From Curtobacterium sp. MCPF17_002 (GTDB taxonomy: Bacteria; Actinomycetota; Actinomycetes; Actinomycetales; Microbacteriaceae): a stretch of 64,000 bases of DNA. The notes below the pieces were generated by a model that did not search any database, was not told the DNA's origin, and saw only the letters and a program-made list of their open reading frames with translations. The position numbers were made by a program, and so were the translations under genes. Below are positions 1 through 8,979 of the stretch, one piece after another. The stretch's first letter is position 1. Every line of letters begins with the position of its first letter. The DNA lies in the NCBI RefSeq assembly GCF_003234115.2, contig NZ_CP126251.1, positions 1,612,001 to 1,676,000 of the forward strand, read 5' to 3'.

Positions 1-1070
1 GGGTCCGTCGTGACGACTACGCCGGCCACGCCGTCCGCGAGATCGAGTGGGCCGCGCAGGTGCTCGACCGGTCGGGCGTGCCGCGGCGTTCGGTGTCGAC
101 GGTGTTCTTCGGCGGCGGTACCCCGACGATGCTGCCGGCGTCCGACCTGGCGATGATCCTCCGCGCGATCGACGACACCTGGGGGATCCTCCCCGGTGCC
201 GAGGTCACGACCGAGGCGAACCCGGACTCCGTCGACGCCGAGTCGCTCGCGGTGCTGCGCGCCGGCGGGTTCAACCGCATCAGCTACGGCATGCAGTCGG
301 CGGTGCCGCAGGTGCTGGCGACGCTGGACCGGACGCACGACCCGCTGCGGGTGCCGATCGTCGTGGACCTCGCGAAGCAGCAGGGACTCGACGTCTCGCT
401 CGACCTCATCTACTCGACGCCGGGGGAGTCCCTCGACGACTGGCGCACCTCCCTCGACGCCGCCCTGGCGTGCGAGCCGGACCACGTGTCGGCGTACTCG
501 CTCATCGTCGAGGACGGCACCGCGATGGGGCGGATGGTCGCGCGCGGGGAGCTCCCGGCGCCCGACGACGACCTCGCGGCGGACATGTACGAGCTGGCCG
601 ACCAGGTGCTCGGCGACGCCGGCTACTCCTGGTACGAGGTCTCGAACTGGGCCCGCACCGACGCACAGGGTGGCACCGAGCAGCACGCCAGTCGGCACAA
701 CCTGTCCTACTGGAAGGGTCACGACTGGTGGGGCGTCGGGCCGGGCGCGCACTCCGCGGTCGCCGGCACGCGCTGGTGGAACGTGAAGCACCCGGCCGCG
801 TACGCGAACCGGGTGCTGTCGGGGGAGTCGCCCGCCGCCGGGCGCGAGACCCTCGACGACGAGACCCGGTACGTCGAGCGCGTCCTGCTCGCGGCGCGGG
901 TCCGCGGTGAGCTCGCGACGTCGGAACTGGGCCAGGAGGCCCGTGGCCGGGTCGCGGGACTCATCGCACGTGGTCTCGTGGACGGGTCGGCCGCGGTGCG
1001 GGGACGCATCGACCTGACCCTGCGGGGTCGCCTGCTCGCGGACGCGGTGGTCCGCGAGCTGCTCGACTGA
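1..1070 (+). CDS. hemW: Radical SAM heme chaperone HemW (5' truncated by window edge)
   Basis: The reading frame is open from base 3, so the N-terminus lies outside the window and the radical-SAM CxxxCxxC cluster is not seen. Visible are the GGGTP segment (near base 113), the EANP segment after it, a YGMQS stretch and the C-terminal winged-helix-like part ending in VVRELLD. These are typical of the HemW/coproporphyrinogen-III-oxidase-like family, which inserts heme into target proteins. In actinobacteria hemW commonly sits just before hrcA-dnaJ, as here. Family call is firm. HemW rather than true oxygen-independent HemN is inferred from context. Confidence 0.9.
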   Translation, partial: VRRDDYAGHAVREIEWAAQVLDRSGVPRRSVSTVFFGGGTPTMLPASDLAMILRAIDDTWGILPGAEVTTEANPDSVDAESLAVLRAGGFNRISYGMQSAVPQVLATLDRTHDPLRVPIVVDLAKQQGLDVSLDLIYSTPGESLDDWRTSLDAALACEPDHVSAYSLIVEDGTAMGRMVARGELPAPDDDLAADMYELADQVLGDAGYSWYEVSNWARTDAQGGTEQHASRHNLSYWKGHDWWGVGPGAHSAVAGTRWWNVKHPAAYANRVLSGESPAAGRETLDDETRYVERVLLAARVRGELATSELGQEARGRVAGLIARGLVDGSAAVRGRIDLTLRGRLLADAVVRELLD

Positions 1071-1086
1071 GCGGGGCGGGGTCCTG

Positions 1087-1584
1087 CTACTGCTTGATGA
1101 ACTCGATCGAGAGCGGGTAGCGGTAGTACTCGCCACGGTTCGCGGCGACGGCGGCCATGATGCCGAAGATGATCGACACGATCGCCGCTGCCATGATCAC
1201 GAACGCGCCGATCACGATGATCGACAGGATCGTCCCGGCGACGTAGGCGATCGCCATCGTGATGTGGAAGTTCAGCGCGACGCGGGTGTGCTCGCGGATG
1301 AACCCGCCGCGGTCGCGCAGCACGAGGTAGGCGATGAGCGGCGCGATGAAGTTGAAGAAGATGCCGCCGATGTGGGTGAGGGTCGCCCAGAGGCGCTGGT
1401 CCTCCGGTGACATCGGCTGCGGGGGCGTGTAGCCGCCCGGGTACTGCGGGCCGCCGGGACCCTGCGGGCCGCCGGGACCCTGCGGGCCGTTCCACCCGGG
1501 TCCGCCGGGCTGGCCGGGCTGCTGTCCGTAGGGTCCGCCTGGTTGCTGGCCGGAGGGGCCGCCGGGCTGCTGTCCGTAGCTCAT
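1087..1584 (-). CDS. DUF4870 domain membrane protein with Gly/Pro/Gln-rich N-tail
   Basis: A 165-aa protein. Residues 1-55 are low complexity, with GQQPGGP- and GPQGPGG-type repeats. The rest is hydrophobic with about three membrane segments and a conserved core (LWATLTHIGG, REHTRVALNFHI) diagnostic of the DUF4870/Tic20-like family. The function of the family is unknown. The start ATG is preceded by a -10-like TACGCT exactly 6 nt upstream (1591-1596, minus strand), so the mRNA is probably leaderless. It is convergent with hemW, with a gap of only 16 nt. Confidence 0.85.
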   Translation of the reverse strand: MSYGQQPGGPSGQQPGGPYGQQPGQPGGPGWNGPQGPGGPQGPGGPQYPGGYTPPQPMSPEDQRLWATLTHIGGIFFNFIAPLIAYLVLRDRGGFIREHTRVALNFHITMAIAYVAGTILSIIVIGAFVIMAAAIVSIIFGIMAAVAANRGEYYRYPLSIEFIKQ

Positions 1585-1639
1585 GCCGGAAGCGTATCGG
1601 CAGGCTGTGGAGAAGTCCCGATCCGTCGGTGGTCGGGCG

Positions 1640-1671
1640 TAGGATCAGCAGTCGACACCTCCGAGTGCCAG
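1640..1671 (+). promoter_or_regulatory. hrcA promoter with CIRCE-like operator
   Basis: A -10-like TAGGAT lies at 1640-1645. Overlapping the expected transcription start is TCAGCAGTC (1645-1653), nine bases, then GAGTGCCAG (1663-1671). Each half matches the CIRCE consensus TTAGCACTC-N9-GAGTGCTAA at 7 of 9 positions with the exact spacer. This fits autorepression of hrcA-dnaJ by HrcA. The two halves are less symmetric to each other than in a canonical CIRCE. Confidence 0.6.
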
Positions 1672-1692
1672 AACGAGTGGAAAGGGGTCCGG

Positions 1693-2712
1693 GTGGTCAG
1701 CGAACGCAGTCTCGAGGTCCTCAAGGCCATCGTGCGGGACTACGTGGCATCCCGTGAGCCGGTCGGCTCGAAGACGATCGTCGAGCGGCACGCCTTCGGG
1801 GTCAGCGCCGCCACGATCCGGAACGACATGGCCCAGCTCGAGGACGAGCAGCTCATCGCCGCACCGCACACCTCCTCCGGCCGTGTCCCCACCGACAAGG
1901 GCTACCGGGTGTTCGTCGACCACCTCGCCGGTGCCCGTCCGCTGTCGAGTGCGCAGCGCCACGCGATCGAGACCTTCCTCGGGGCGCCGAACGACCTCGA
2001 CGAGGTCCTCGGCCGCACCGTCCGGCTCCTCAGTCAGCTCACCAACCAGGTCGCCCTCGTGCAGTACCCGTCGATGGTGCGCGCGCGGGTGCAGCACATC
2101 GAGCTCGTCCGCCTCGGCGACGACAGGCTCATGGTCGTCCTCATCACCGACACTGCCCGGGTCGAGCAGCGCGTCGTGGAGACGGACGTCATGCTCGACG
2201 AGACCGGGCTCACCGAACTCCGCGCGGTCGTGAACGGCGCCACCGTCGGGCTCCTGCTGCAGGACGTCGCGACGGCGCTCCGCGCGGTCCCGCAGCAGAT
2301 CCGGCCGGATGCCCAGCCGCTCGCGGGCGTCGTCGTCGCCACCCTCATCGAACAGGTCGCCGCGAACCGGCAGGACCGTCTGGTGATGGCCGGCGCGGCG
2401 AACCTCGCCAAGAGCGAACAGGACTTCTCCGGCGGCCTCTTCCCCGTGCTCGAGGCGATCGAGGAACAGGTCACCCTGCTCCGGCTGTTCGGCGAGATGC
2501 GGATCGACGACGTCGCCGTCGCGGCCCGGATCGGCGTGGAGAACGCCGAGTACGGGCTCGACGCGACGAGCATCGTCGCCGGCGGGTACCTGGCCCGCGG
2601 CGAGGTCGCCCGGCTCGGCGTGCTCGGACCCACCCGGATGGACTACGGCACGAACATGTCCGCGGTCCGCGCCGTCGCACGGTACCTGTCCAAACTCCTG
2701 GGCGAACATTGA
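1693..2712 (+). CDS. hrcA: Heat-inducible transcription repressor HrcA
   Basis: A 339-aa protein, the usual HrcA length. An N-terminal winged helix (SAATIRNDMAQLEDEQLI) is followed by a GRVPTDKGYR segment, a GAF-like dimerisation domain and the C-terminal GPTRMDYGTNMSAVR signature. HrcA binds CIRCE and represses chaperone genes until heat or unfolded protein titrates GroEL. I chose GTG 1693 because AAAGGGG (1681-1687) stands 5 nt upstream. The frame stays open upstream, but any earlier start would run into the operator. dnaJ follows 164 nt downstream and rsmE after it, a standard actinobacterial stress operon. Confidence 0.95.
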   Translation: MVSERSLEVLKAIVRDYVASREPVGSKTIVERHAFGVSAATIRNDMAQLEDEQLIAAPHTSSGRVPTDKGYRVFVDHLAGARPLSSAQRHAIETFLGAPNDLDEVLGRTVRLLSQLTNQVALVQYPSMVRARVQHIELVRLGDDRLMVVLITDTARVEQRVVETDVMLDETGLTELRAVVNGATVGLLLQDVATALRAVPQQIRPDAQPLAGVVVATLIEQVAANRQDRLVMAGAANLAKSEQDFSGGLFPVLEAIEEQVTLLRLFGEMRIDDVAVAARIGVENAEYGLDATSIVAGGYLARGEVARLGVLGPTRMDYGTNMSAVRAVARYLSKLLGEH

Positions 2713-2758
2713 CCAGGCCCGCACGCGACTGACCCGGGCCGACCGGTCGAGGCGATCC

Positions 2759-2839
2759 GCGCCTCCAGGCCCACCGGCGTCAACCGAACCAGCGTCCACC
2801 AGACCAGCGCCCACCAGCGCAGTGCCCACCAGACCAGCG
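2759..2839 (+). repeat. hrcA-dnaJ spacer: GCGCCTCCAGG copy plus imperfect repeats
   Basis: The 164-nt spacer holds one exact copy of the recurrent 11-mer GCGCCTCCAGG (2759-2769). It is followed by a degenerate repeat of a CCACCAGACCAGCG unit (about 2795-2839, two good copies and one shortened). No gene or clear terminator is seen. An RBS-like GAGGGAT precedes dnaJ. Confidence 0.6.
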
Positions 2840-2876
2840 GCGACCGCCGCACCGAACCGAACCGACTGAGGGATAC

Positions 2877-3989
2877 GTGGCAGACCACTACGACGTCCTC
2901 GGCGTCCAGCCGGACGCCTCCGATGCCGACATCAAGAAGGCGTACCGCCGACTGGCGCGCGAACTGCACCCGGACGTGAACCCGAGCCCGGAAGCATCCG
3001 AGCGCTTCAAGGACGTGACGCACGCGTACGACGTGCTGAGCGACCCGGAGCAGCGGCGCCGCTACGACGCCGGGCCACAGGCCGACAGCCCCTTCGGCGG
3101 CGGCGCCGGCGGGTTCAGCGACATCTTCGACGCGTTCTTCGGCGGCGGTGGCGGTGGCGGCCGGGGCAACGGACCGCGCAGCCGCGCCGAGCGCGGGCAG
3201 GACGCCCTGCTGCGCATCGAGGTCGACCTCGACGAGGTCGTCTTCGGCACCCACAAGGACGTCGAGGTCGACACGGCCGTGCTCTGCGAGACCTGCGGCG
3301 GTTCGTGCGCGGCTCCCGGCACGCACCCGCAGACCTGCGACATCTGCGGCGGCACCGGCCACATCCAGCGCCAGGTCCGCTCGCTCCTCGGCAACGTCGT
3401 GACGAGCGCTCCCTGCGGCACCTGCCGCGGCTACGGCACCGTCATCCCGAACCCGTGCCCCACGTGCCAGGGCCAGGGCCGCGTCCGCGCCCGTCGCACC
3501 GTGCCGGTCGACGTCCCCGCGGGCGTCGACTCCGGCCTGCGGCTGCAGATGCCCGGCCAGGGCGAGGTCGGTCCGGCCGGCGGTCCCTCCGGCGACCTCT
3601 ACCTCGAGATCCGGGTGCGGCACCACGACGTCTTCAGCCGCGACGGCGACGACCTCCTCGCCACGCTCGAGGTCCAGATGACCGACGCGATCCTCGGCAC
3701 CACGACGACGATCGACGGCCTCGACGGCCCCGTCCAGCTCGAGGTCCGCCCCGGCGTGCAGAGCGCCGACGTGCTCGTCATCAAGGACCGCGGCATCACG
3801 AAGCTCCGCGGCAACGGGCGCGGCGACCTGCGGGTCGGCGTGCAGGTCGTGACCCCGACGAAGCTCTCGCACAAGGAGCGGCAGCTCGTCGAGCAGCTCG
3901 CGAAGTCGCACAAGGCCGCGCAGCCGCAACTCGCCCGGTTCCAGCAGGGCATGTTCGGCAAGCTCCGCGACCGCTTCTTCAACTTCTGA
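2877..3989 (+). CDS. dnaJ: Chaperone DnaJ
   Basis: A 370-aa full-length type I Hsp40. The J domain has HPD at residues 31-33. A Gly/Phe-rich linker (GGGAGGFSDIF, then a Gly run) follows. The zinc region has four Cys repeats, of which the first reads CETCGGSC and so lacks the usual last Gly of CxxCxGxG, while CDICGGTG, CGTCRGYG and CPTCQGQG are regular. The C-terminal substrate-binding domains complete it. It stimulates DnaK ATPase. Start is GTG with GAGGGAT upstream. It overlaps rsmE by one base (TGATG). As the hrcA partner copy this is probably the HrcA-controlled DnaJ2-type paralogue, the other copy usually being next to dnaK-grpE. Confidence 0.95.
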   Translation: MADHYDVLGVQPDASDADIKKAYRRLARELHPDVNPSPEASERFKDVTHAYDVLSDPEQRRRYDAGPQADSPFGGGAGGFSDIFDAFFGGGGGGGRGNGPRSRAERGQDALLRIEVDLDEVVFGTHKDVEVDTAVLCETCGGSCAAPGTHPQTCDICGGTGHIQRQVRSLLGNVVTSAPCGTCRGYGTVIPNPCPTCQGQGRVRARRTVPVDVPAGVDSGLRLQMPGQGEVGPAGGPSGDLYLEIRVRHHDVFSRDGDDLLATLEVQMTDAILGTTTTIDGLDGPVQLEVRPGVQSADVLVIKDRGITKLRGNGRGDLRVGVQVVTPTKLSHKERQLVEQLAKSHKAAQPQLARFQQGMFGKLRDRFFNF

Positions 3990-4726
3990 TGGCGTCGCTC
4001 TACCTCGTCGAGTCGCTCGACGGCGTCGCCGTGGGCGGCACGGTCCCGCTCGACGGGGCAGAGGGACGACACGCGGTCTCGGTGGCGCGGGTCCGGGTGG
4101 GGGAGACCCTGCGGATCGGTGACGGCCGCGGCACCGTGGTGACCGGATCCGTGACGTCCGTCGGCCGCGACGCGCTCGAGCTGTCCGTGTCGGACCGCGC
4201 CGTCTCGCCGGCCCCCGTTCCGTCGTTGACGCTCGTGCAGGCCCTCGCGAAGGGCGGGCGCGACGAGATGGCGGTGCAGGCGGCGACCGAGATCGGCGTC
4301 GACCGGATCGTGCCGTGGTCGGCGGCGCGCAGCGTCTCCCGGTGGGAGGGCGCGAAGGTCGAGAAGGGCCGTGCGCGCTGGGCTGCCATCGTGCACGAGG
4401 CGTCGAAGCAGGCGATCCGCCCGCGGGTGCCGGAGGTCGACGCTCCGGTCACCACAGCGCAGCTGGCGGCGCTCGTCGGAGGTCTCCGCGCGGTGCTCGT
4501 GCTGGACCCGGTCGGGGACGTGCCGCTGTCCGCGTGGGAGCGGCCGGCGGACGTCGAGGACATCGTGCTCGTCGTCGGGCCGGAGGGCGGGATCGACGGA
4601 TCCGAGTTCGACCGGCTGGTCGCTGCCGGGGCCGTCCGGGTGCGACTCGGCGACACCGTGCTCCGGACGTCCACCGCCGGGCCCGCTGCACTCGCAGTCC
4701 TCCAGACGCGGCTCGGACGCTGGTAG
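3989..4726 (+). CDS. rsmE: 16S rRNA (uracil(1498)-N(3))-methyltransferase RsmE
   Basis: A 245-aa SPOUT-class methyltransferase. The N-terminal PUA-like part carries GRHAVSVARVRVGE. The middle part has KGGRDEMAVQAATEIGVDRIVPW. The C-terminal AdoMet knot has VVGPEGGIDGSEFD (about residues 194-207) and RLGDTVLRTSTAGPAAL. It methylates U1498 of 16S rRNA using AdoMet. ATG overlaps the dnaJ stop, so it is translationally coupled. Confidence 0.94.
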   Translation: MASLYLVESLDGVAVGGTVPLDGAEGRHAVSVARVRVGETLRIGDGRGTVVTGSVTSVGRDALELSVSDRAVSPAPVPSLTLVQALAKGGRDEMAVQAATEIGVDRIVPWSAARSVSRWEGAKVEKGRARWAAIVHEASKQAIRPRVPEVDAPVTTAQLAALVGGLRAVLVLDPVGDVPLSAWERPADVEDIVLVVGPEGGIDGSEFDRLVAAGAVRVRLGDTVLRTSTAGPAALAVLQTRLGRW

Positions 4727-4773
4727 CCGGATCGGGAAGGCGGGGCGTCAGCCCTGCGTTCTACGATGGAGTC

Positions 4774-5127
4774 ATGAGCAGCAGCACGCCCAGCGTCTTC
4801 TCGAAGATCATCGCGCGCGAGATCCCGGCCACCGTCGTCGCCGAGGACGACCGTGTGATCGCGATCGAGGACATCGCCCCGAAGGCCCCCGTCCACGTGC
4901 TCGTCATCCCCAAGACCGAGGAGTACGCGAACGTCTCCGAGCTCGCCACCGGCGACCCGGACCTCCTCGCCCACGTGGTCGCCACCGCGCAGCGCATCGC
5001 CGACGAGCGCGCCGGCGGCCAGTTCCGTCTCGTCTTCAACACCGGCGAAGCCGCCGGTCAGACCGTGTTCCACGTGCACGCGCACGTACTCGCAGGTGAA
5101 CTGCAGGAAGGCACCCTTGCCGGCTAA
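4774..5127 (+). CDS. HIT (histidine triad) family protein
   Basis: A 117-aa protein with the catalytic HVHAHV histidine triad near residues 99-105 and the N-terminal FSKIIAREIPA motif of Hint/HinT-type nucleoside phosphoramidases. Activity is hydrolysis of nucleotidyl conjugates; the cellular substrate is unknown. TACGAT (4762-4767) is 6 nt before ATG, a leaderless promoter in the short gap after rsmE. The 3' end overlaps phoH. Confidence 0.92.
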   Translation: MSSSTPSVFSKIIAREIPATVVAEDDRVIAIEDIAPKAPVHVLVIPKTEEYANVSELATGDPDLLAHVVATAQRIADERAGGQFRLVFNTGEAAGQTVFHVHAHVLAGELQEGTLAG

Positions 5128-6172
5128 CGAACCAGCATCCTCCCCGACCGACCCGTCGGACGTCTCCGTCTCGATCCAGGTCGACGGCATCGCGATGGTC
5201 CAGCTGCTCGGTCCCCAGGACCGACTGCTCAAGACCGTCGAACGGCAGTACCCCGGCGTGCGGGTGCTCGTCCGTGGCAACGAGGTCTCGCTGACCGGGC
5301 CCGAGCGGGACGTCACCCGTGCCCAGGCGCTCGTCGACGAACTCGTCGGCATGGTGAAGCGCGGCCAGGACATCGGCGCGTCGGACATCCCGGTCTCCGC
5401 ACGGCTCCTCGACGAGGACCGCAAGCCGTCCGACACCTTCGGCACGCCGATCGTGTCGAGCCGCGGCAAGTCGGTCCGTCCGAAGACGGACGGGCAGCGC
5501 GCGTACGTCGACGCGATCGACGAGCACACCATCACGTTCGGCATCGGCCCGGCCGGTACCGGCAAGACGTACCTGGCGATGGCGAAGGCCGTGCAGGCGC
5601 TGCAGCGTCGCGAGGTCAGCCGCATCATCCTCACCCGCCCCGCGGTCGAGGCCGGTGAGCGCCTCGGGTTCCTGCCCGGCACGCTGACCGACAAGATCGA
5701 CCCGTACCTGCGCCCGCTGTACGACGCGCTCAACGAGATGATGGACCCCGAGCTGGTCCCGAAGCTCCTGGCCGCCGGCACGGTCGAGGTGGCACCGCTC
5801 GCGTACATGCGCGGCCGGACGCTCAACGACTCGTTCGTCATCCTCGACGAGGCGCAGAACACCACGCCCGAGCAGATGAAGATGTTCCTGACCCGACTCG
5901 GATTCGGCTCGAAGATGGTCGTCACGGGCGACATCACCCAGGTCGACCTGCCCGGCAACCTCTCCGGCCTCCGCCTCGTCACCCGGATCCTCGACCAGGT
6001 CGACGACATCCACTTCTCGCGCCTCGGCAGCGAGGACGTCGTGCGGCACACGCTCGTCGGCCGGATCGTCGACGCCTACACCGTCTACGACGAGGAACGC
6101 CTCGCCGAGCAGTCCGGGCACCGCCAGGGGTCCCCGTCCCCCCAGAACGATGCCCGAGGAGGCAACCGGTGA
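5117..6172 (+). CDS. phoH: PhoH family ATPase
   Basis: A 351-aa protein with Walker A GPAGTGKT (about residue 144) and Walker B-type FVILDEAQN, followed by [12 protein letters not shown]. This is the PhoH/YbeZ superfamily 1-helicase-like core, preceded by a KH-like N-terminal segment. PhoH/YbeZ works with YbeY in rRNA maturation, and ybeY overlaps here. I chose TTG 5117, inside the HIT gene end, because AGGAAGG stands 5-6 nt upstream. A GTG at 5096 has no ribosome binding site. Confidence 0.93.
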   Translation: MPANEPASSPTDPSDVSVSIQVDGIAMVQLLGPQDRLLKTVERQYPGVRVLVRGNEVSLTGPERDVTRAQALVDELVGMVKRGQDIGASDIPVSARLLDEDRKPSDTFGTPIVSSRGKSVRPKTDGQRAYVDAIDEHTITFGIGPAGTGKTYLAMAKAVQALQRREVSRIILTRPAVEAGERLGFLPGTLTDKIDPYLRPLYDALNEMMDPELVPKLLAAGTVEVAPLAYMRGRTLNDSFVILDEAQNTTPEQMKMFLTRLGFGSKMVVTGDITQVDLPGNLSGLRLVTRILDQVDDIHFSRLGSEDVVRHTLVGRIVDAYTVYDEERLAEQSGHRQGSPSPQNDARGGNR

Positions 6173-6630
6173 GCATCGAGCTCAACAACGAGTCCGGCGT
6201 CGAGGTCGACGAGGCAGCCATCCAGCGCCTCGCCGCCTTCGCACTCGACGCGCTGCACGTCCACGCCGACGCGGAGCTCGCGATCGTGCTCGTGGACGAA
6301 GGGGCGATGGAGCAGCTGCACGTCCGGTGGATGGACGAGCCCGGCCCCACCGACGTGCTGAGCTTCCCGATGGACGAACTCCGTCCGGGCACCGAGGACG
6401 ACCCCACGCCCGCCGGCCTGCTCGGCGACATCGTGCTCTGCCCGCAGGTGGCCGAGGAGCAGGCGAAGACCGCCGGCCACTCCAGCACCGACGAGATGCT
6501 CCTCCTCACCTGCCACGGCATCCTGCACCTGCTCGGGTTCGACCACGCCGAGCCGGACGAGAAGGCCGAGATGTTCGGGCTGCAGGGCGAGATCCTCACC
6601 GCCTTCGCCGCGCAGCGCCGAGGACGGTGA
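6169..6630 (+). CDS. ybeY: rRNA maturation endoribonuclease YbeY
   Basis: A 153-aa metalloprotein with the zinc motif [11 protein letters not shown] (H-x3-H-x5-H) near residues 115-125 and the upstream [10 protein letters not shown] motif. It processes 16S rRNA 3' ends and takes part in ribosome quality control. GTG overlaps the phoH stop by GTGA, so the two are translationally coupled. era, a known functional partner, is two genes downstream. Confidence 0.95.
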   Translation: MSIELNNESGVEVDEAAIQRLAAFALDALHVHADAELAIVLVDEGAMEQLHVRWMDEPGPTDVLSFPMDELRPGTEDDPTPAGLLGDIVLCPQVAEEQAKTAGHSSTDEMLLLTCHGILHLLGFDHAEPDEKAEMFGLQGEILTAFAAQRRGR

Positions 6631-6634
6631 CCTG

Positions 6635-7957
6635 ATGCTGCTCGTCACCGGCCTGCTCGCGGTGGCGCTCGCGCTCGTCGTCCTCGGCGGCCTGCTCGCC
6701 GCCTCCGACGCCGCTCTCTCCGTGGTGTCCCGCGCCGACCTCGACGACATCGCTCGGGGGAGCGGGCACCGGCGCGCGATCGAGGCGATCGGCGACGACG
6801 TCGGCGCCCACGTCAACGCCCTCAACTTCTTCCGGGTGCTGGCGGAGACCGCTGCCGCCGTGCTCGTCACCATCGCGCTCGTCATGGTGTTCGACACCTG
6901 GTGGGTCGCGCTGATCGTGGCCGCGGCGATCATGACCGCGGTCTCGTTCGTGCTGGTCGGGTCCAGTCCCCGCAGCGTCGGGCGAGCGCACGCCGAGCGG
7001 CTGATCGGGTCGACGGGTGGCATCGTGCACGGCATCCGCATCGTGCTCGGGCCGCTCGCCGGGCTCCTCGTGACGATCGGCGACCGCGTCACACCGGGCC
7101 GCGGTCGGAGTGCCTCGACGGTGTCGAGCGAGGAACAGCTGCTCTCGCTCGTCGACGAGGCGACCGAGAGCAACGTCCTCGAACAGGACGACCGTGAACT
7201 CATCCACTCGGTGTTCGAGTTCAGCGACACCCTGATCCGCGAGGTGATGGTCCCGCGCACCGACATGCTCACCGTGGACGGCTCGGACACCCTCGCCGCC
7301 GGTATGGAGCAGTTCCTCGCTTCCGGCGTCTCGCGCATGCCGGTCACGGGGAAGGACAGCGACGACGTGCTCGGCGTCCTGTACCTCCGCGACGTCTCCC
7401 GTGCCCTCTACGAGCGGCCCGGGTCCGGTTCGCAGCGCGTCACGACGATCCTCCGTCCGGCCGAGTTCGTGCCGGAGTCGAAGGCCGCCGACGACACCCT
7501 CCGGCACATGCAGGTCGCCAAGAACCACCTCGTGCTCGTCGTCGACGAGTACGGCGGCGTCGCCGGGCTGGTCACGATGGAGGACCTCATCGAGGAGCTC
7601 GTTGGCGACATCTCCGACGAGTACGACCGCGCCGTGGTCGACCGGGTCGAGATCGAACCCGGCACCTGGCGGATCTCGGCCCGACTGCCGATCGACGAGC
7701 TCGGCGACCTGTTCGGCATCGAGCTCGACGACGACGACGTGGACACCGCCGGGGGCCTCCTCACCAAGGAGCTCGGCCACCTCGCCATCAGCGGCGACAC
7801 CGTCACCGTCTCCGGGCTCGTGCTCACCGCCGACCGCGTCGAGGGCAAGCGACGCCACCTCATCACCGTGCTCGCCGAGCGCACCCCGGAACTCGCCGGC
7901 GTCGAGGACGCCTTCGACGACGCGACACCCACCACGACGGGAACCACGCACCCATGA
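6635..7957 (+). CDS. CNNM/CorC-HlyC family membrane protein with CBS pair
   Basis: A 440-aa protein. The N-terminal CNNM/DUF21 membrane domain (about residues 1-180, several hydrophobic segments) is followed by a CBS pair (REVMVPRTDML ... HLVLVVDEYGGVAGLVTMEDLIEELVG, not contiguous) and a CorC_HlyC C-terminal domain. The family is linked to Mg2+/Co2+ efflux and is often labelled hemolysin C, a misleading name. It sits between ybeY and era, a conserved order. The stop overlaps era (ATGA). Confidence 0.92.
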   Translation: MLLVTGLLAVALALVVLGGLLAASDAALSVVSRADLDDIARGSGHRRAIEAIGDDVGAHVNALNFFRVLAETAAAVLVTIALVMVFDTWWVALIVAAAIMTAVSFVLVGSSPRSVGRAHAERLIGSTGGIVHGIRIVLGPLAGLLVTIGDRVTPGRGRSASTVSSEEQLLSLVDEATESNVLEQDDRELIHSVFEFSDTLIREVMVPRTDMLTVDGSDTLAAGMEQFLASGVSRMPVTGKDSDDVLGVLYLRDVSRALYERPGSGSQRVTTILRPAEFVPESKAADDTLRHMQVAKNHLVLVVDEYGGVAGLVTMEDLIEELVGDISDEYDRAVVDRVEIEPGTWRISARLPIDELGDLFGIELDDDDVDTAGGLLTKELGHLAISGDTVTVSGLVLTADRVEGKRRHLITVLAERTPELAGVEDAFDDATPTTTGTTHP

Positions 7958-8883
7958 CCGACACCACCCCCACCTCCGGCGAGCCGTACCGCGCCGGGTT
8001 CGTCTCCTTCGTCGGCCGTCCGAACGTCGGGAAGTCCACGCTGACGAACGCCCTCGTCGGTGAGAAGGTCGCCATCACCTCGTCGAAGCCGCAGACCACG
8101 CGGCGGGCCATCCGCGGCATCGTGCACCGGCCGAACGGTCAGGTCATCATCGTCGACACCCCCGGTGTGCACCGGCCGCGGACGCTGCTCGGCGAACGGC
8201 TCAACGACCTCGTGCAGTCGACGCTCGGCGACGTCGACGTCATCGGCTTCTGCGTGCCCGCGAACGAACCGATCGGGCCGGGCGACAAGTACATCAACGA
8301 CACGCTCGACCAGTACCCGCGCGCGAAGAAGATCGCGATCGTGACGAAGATCGACCGCACCGCGAAGGACGCCGTCGGCGAGCAGCTCCTGGCGGTCTCG
8401 CGGCTCCGCGAGTGGGACTCGATCATCCCGACGTCGGGCACGAAGGGGCTCCAGCTCGAGGTCCTGCTCGAGGAGATCACCAAGCTCCTGCCCGAGTCGC
8501 CGCAGCTGTACGACTCCTCGACGGTCACCGAGGAGACGGACGAGGAGCGCATCGGGGAACTCATCCGCGAAGCCGCGCTCGAGGGCGTGCGCGACGAACT
8601 CCCGCACTCGCTCGCGGTCGTCATCGAGGACATCGTCGAGCCCGACGACGAGGACGACCCCGACGGTCCCCTGCGGATCTTCGCGAACCTGTTCGTCGAG
8701 CGCGACAGCCAGAAGGCGATCGTCATCGGCCGCGGCGGTGAACGCCTCAAGGACGTCGGATCGCGGTCCCGCGTCGAGATCGAGTCGCTGCTGGGTGGGC
8801 GGCACGTGTTCCTCAACATCCGGGTGAAGGTCGCGAAGGAGTGGCAGCGCGACCCGAAGCAGCTCGGGCGTCTGGGCTTCTGA
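7954..8883 (+). CDS. era: GTPase Era
   Basis: A 309-aa protein with G1 GRPNVGKST (about residues 21-29), G3 DTPG, G4 TKID and the C-terminal KH domain (VIGRGGERLKDVGSRSRVEIE region) that binds the 3' end of 16S rRNA during 30S assembly. It overlaps the CNNM gene by ATGA and ends the core operon. The next gene has its own promoter. Confidence 0.96.
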   Translation: MTDTTPTSGEPYRAGFVSFVGRPNVGKSTLTNALVGEKVAITSSKPQTTRRAIRGIVHRPNGQVIIVDTPGVHRPRTLLGERLNDLVQSTLGDVDVIGFCVPANEPIGPGDKYINDTLDQYPRAKKIAIVTKIDRTAKDAVGEQLLAVSRLREWDSIIPTSGTKGLQLEVLLEEITKLLPESPQLYDSSTVTEETDEERIGELIREAALEGVRDELPHSLAVVIEDIVEPDDEDDPDGPLRIFANLFVERDSQKAIVIGRGGERLKDVGSRSRVEIESLLGGRHVFLNIRVKVAKEWQRDPKQLGRLGF

Positions 8884-8979
8884 GCAGGGCCGGCTGGTCC
8901 TGATCCGGGCCGGCCGCTCCTGACGCGGGTCATCCGCGGGACGGACGCGCGCACCGGCTCTGCGCCGTACCGTGGTGTG

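Noticed and set aside
5096..5116. GTG 5096 as phoH start
   Set aside because: No ribosome binding site, while TTG 5117 has AGGAAGG at good spacing.
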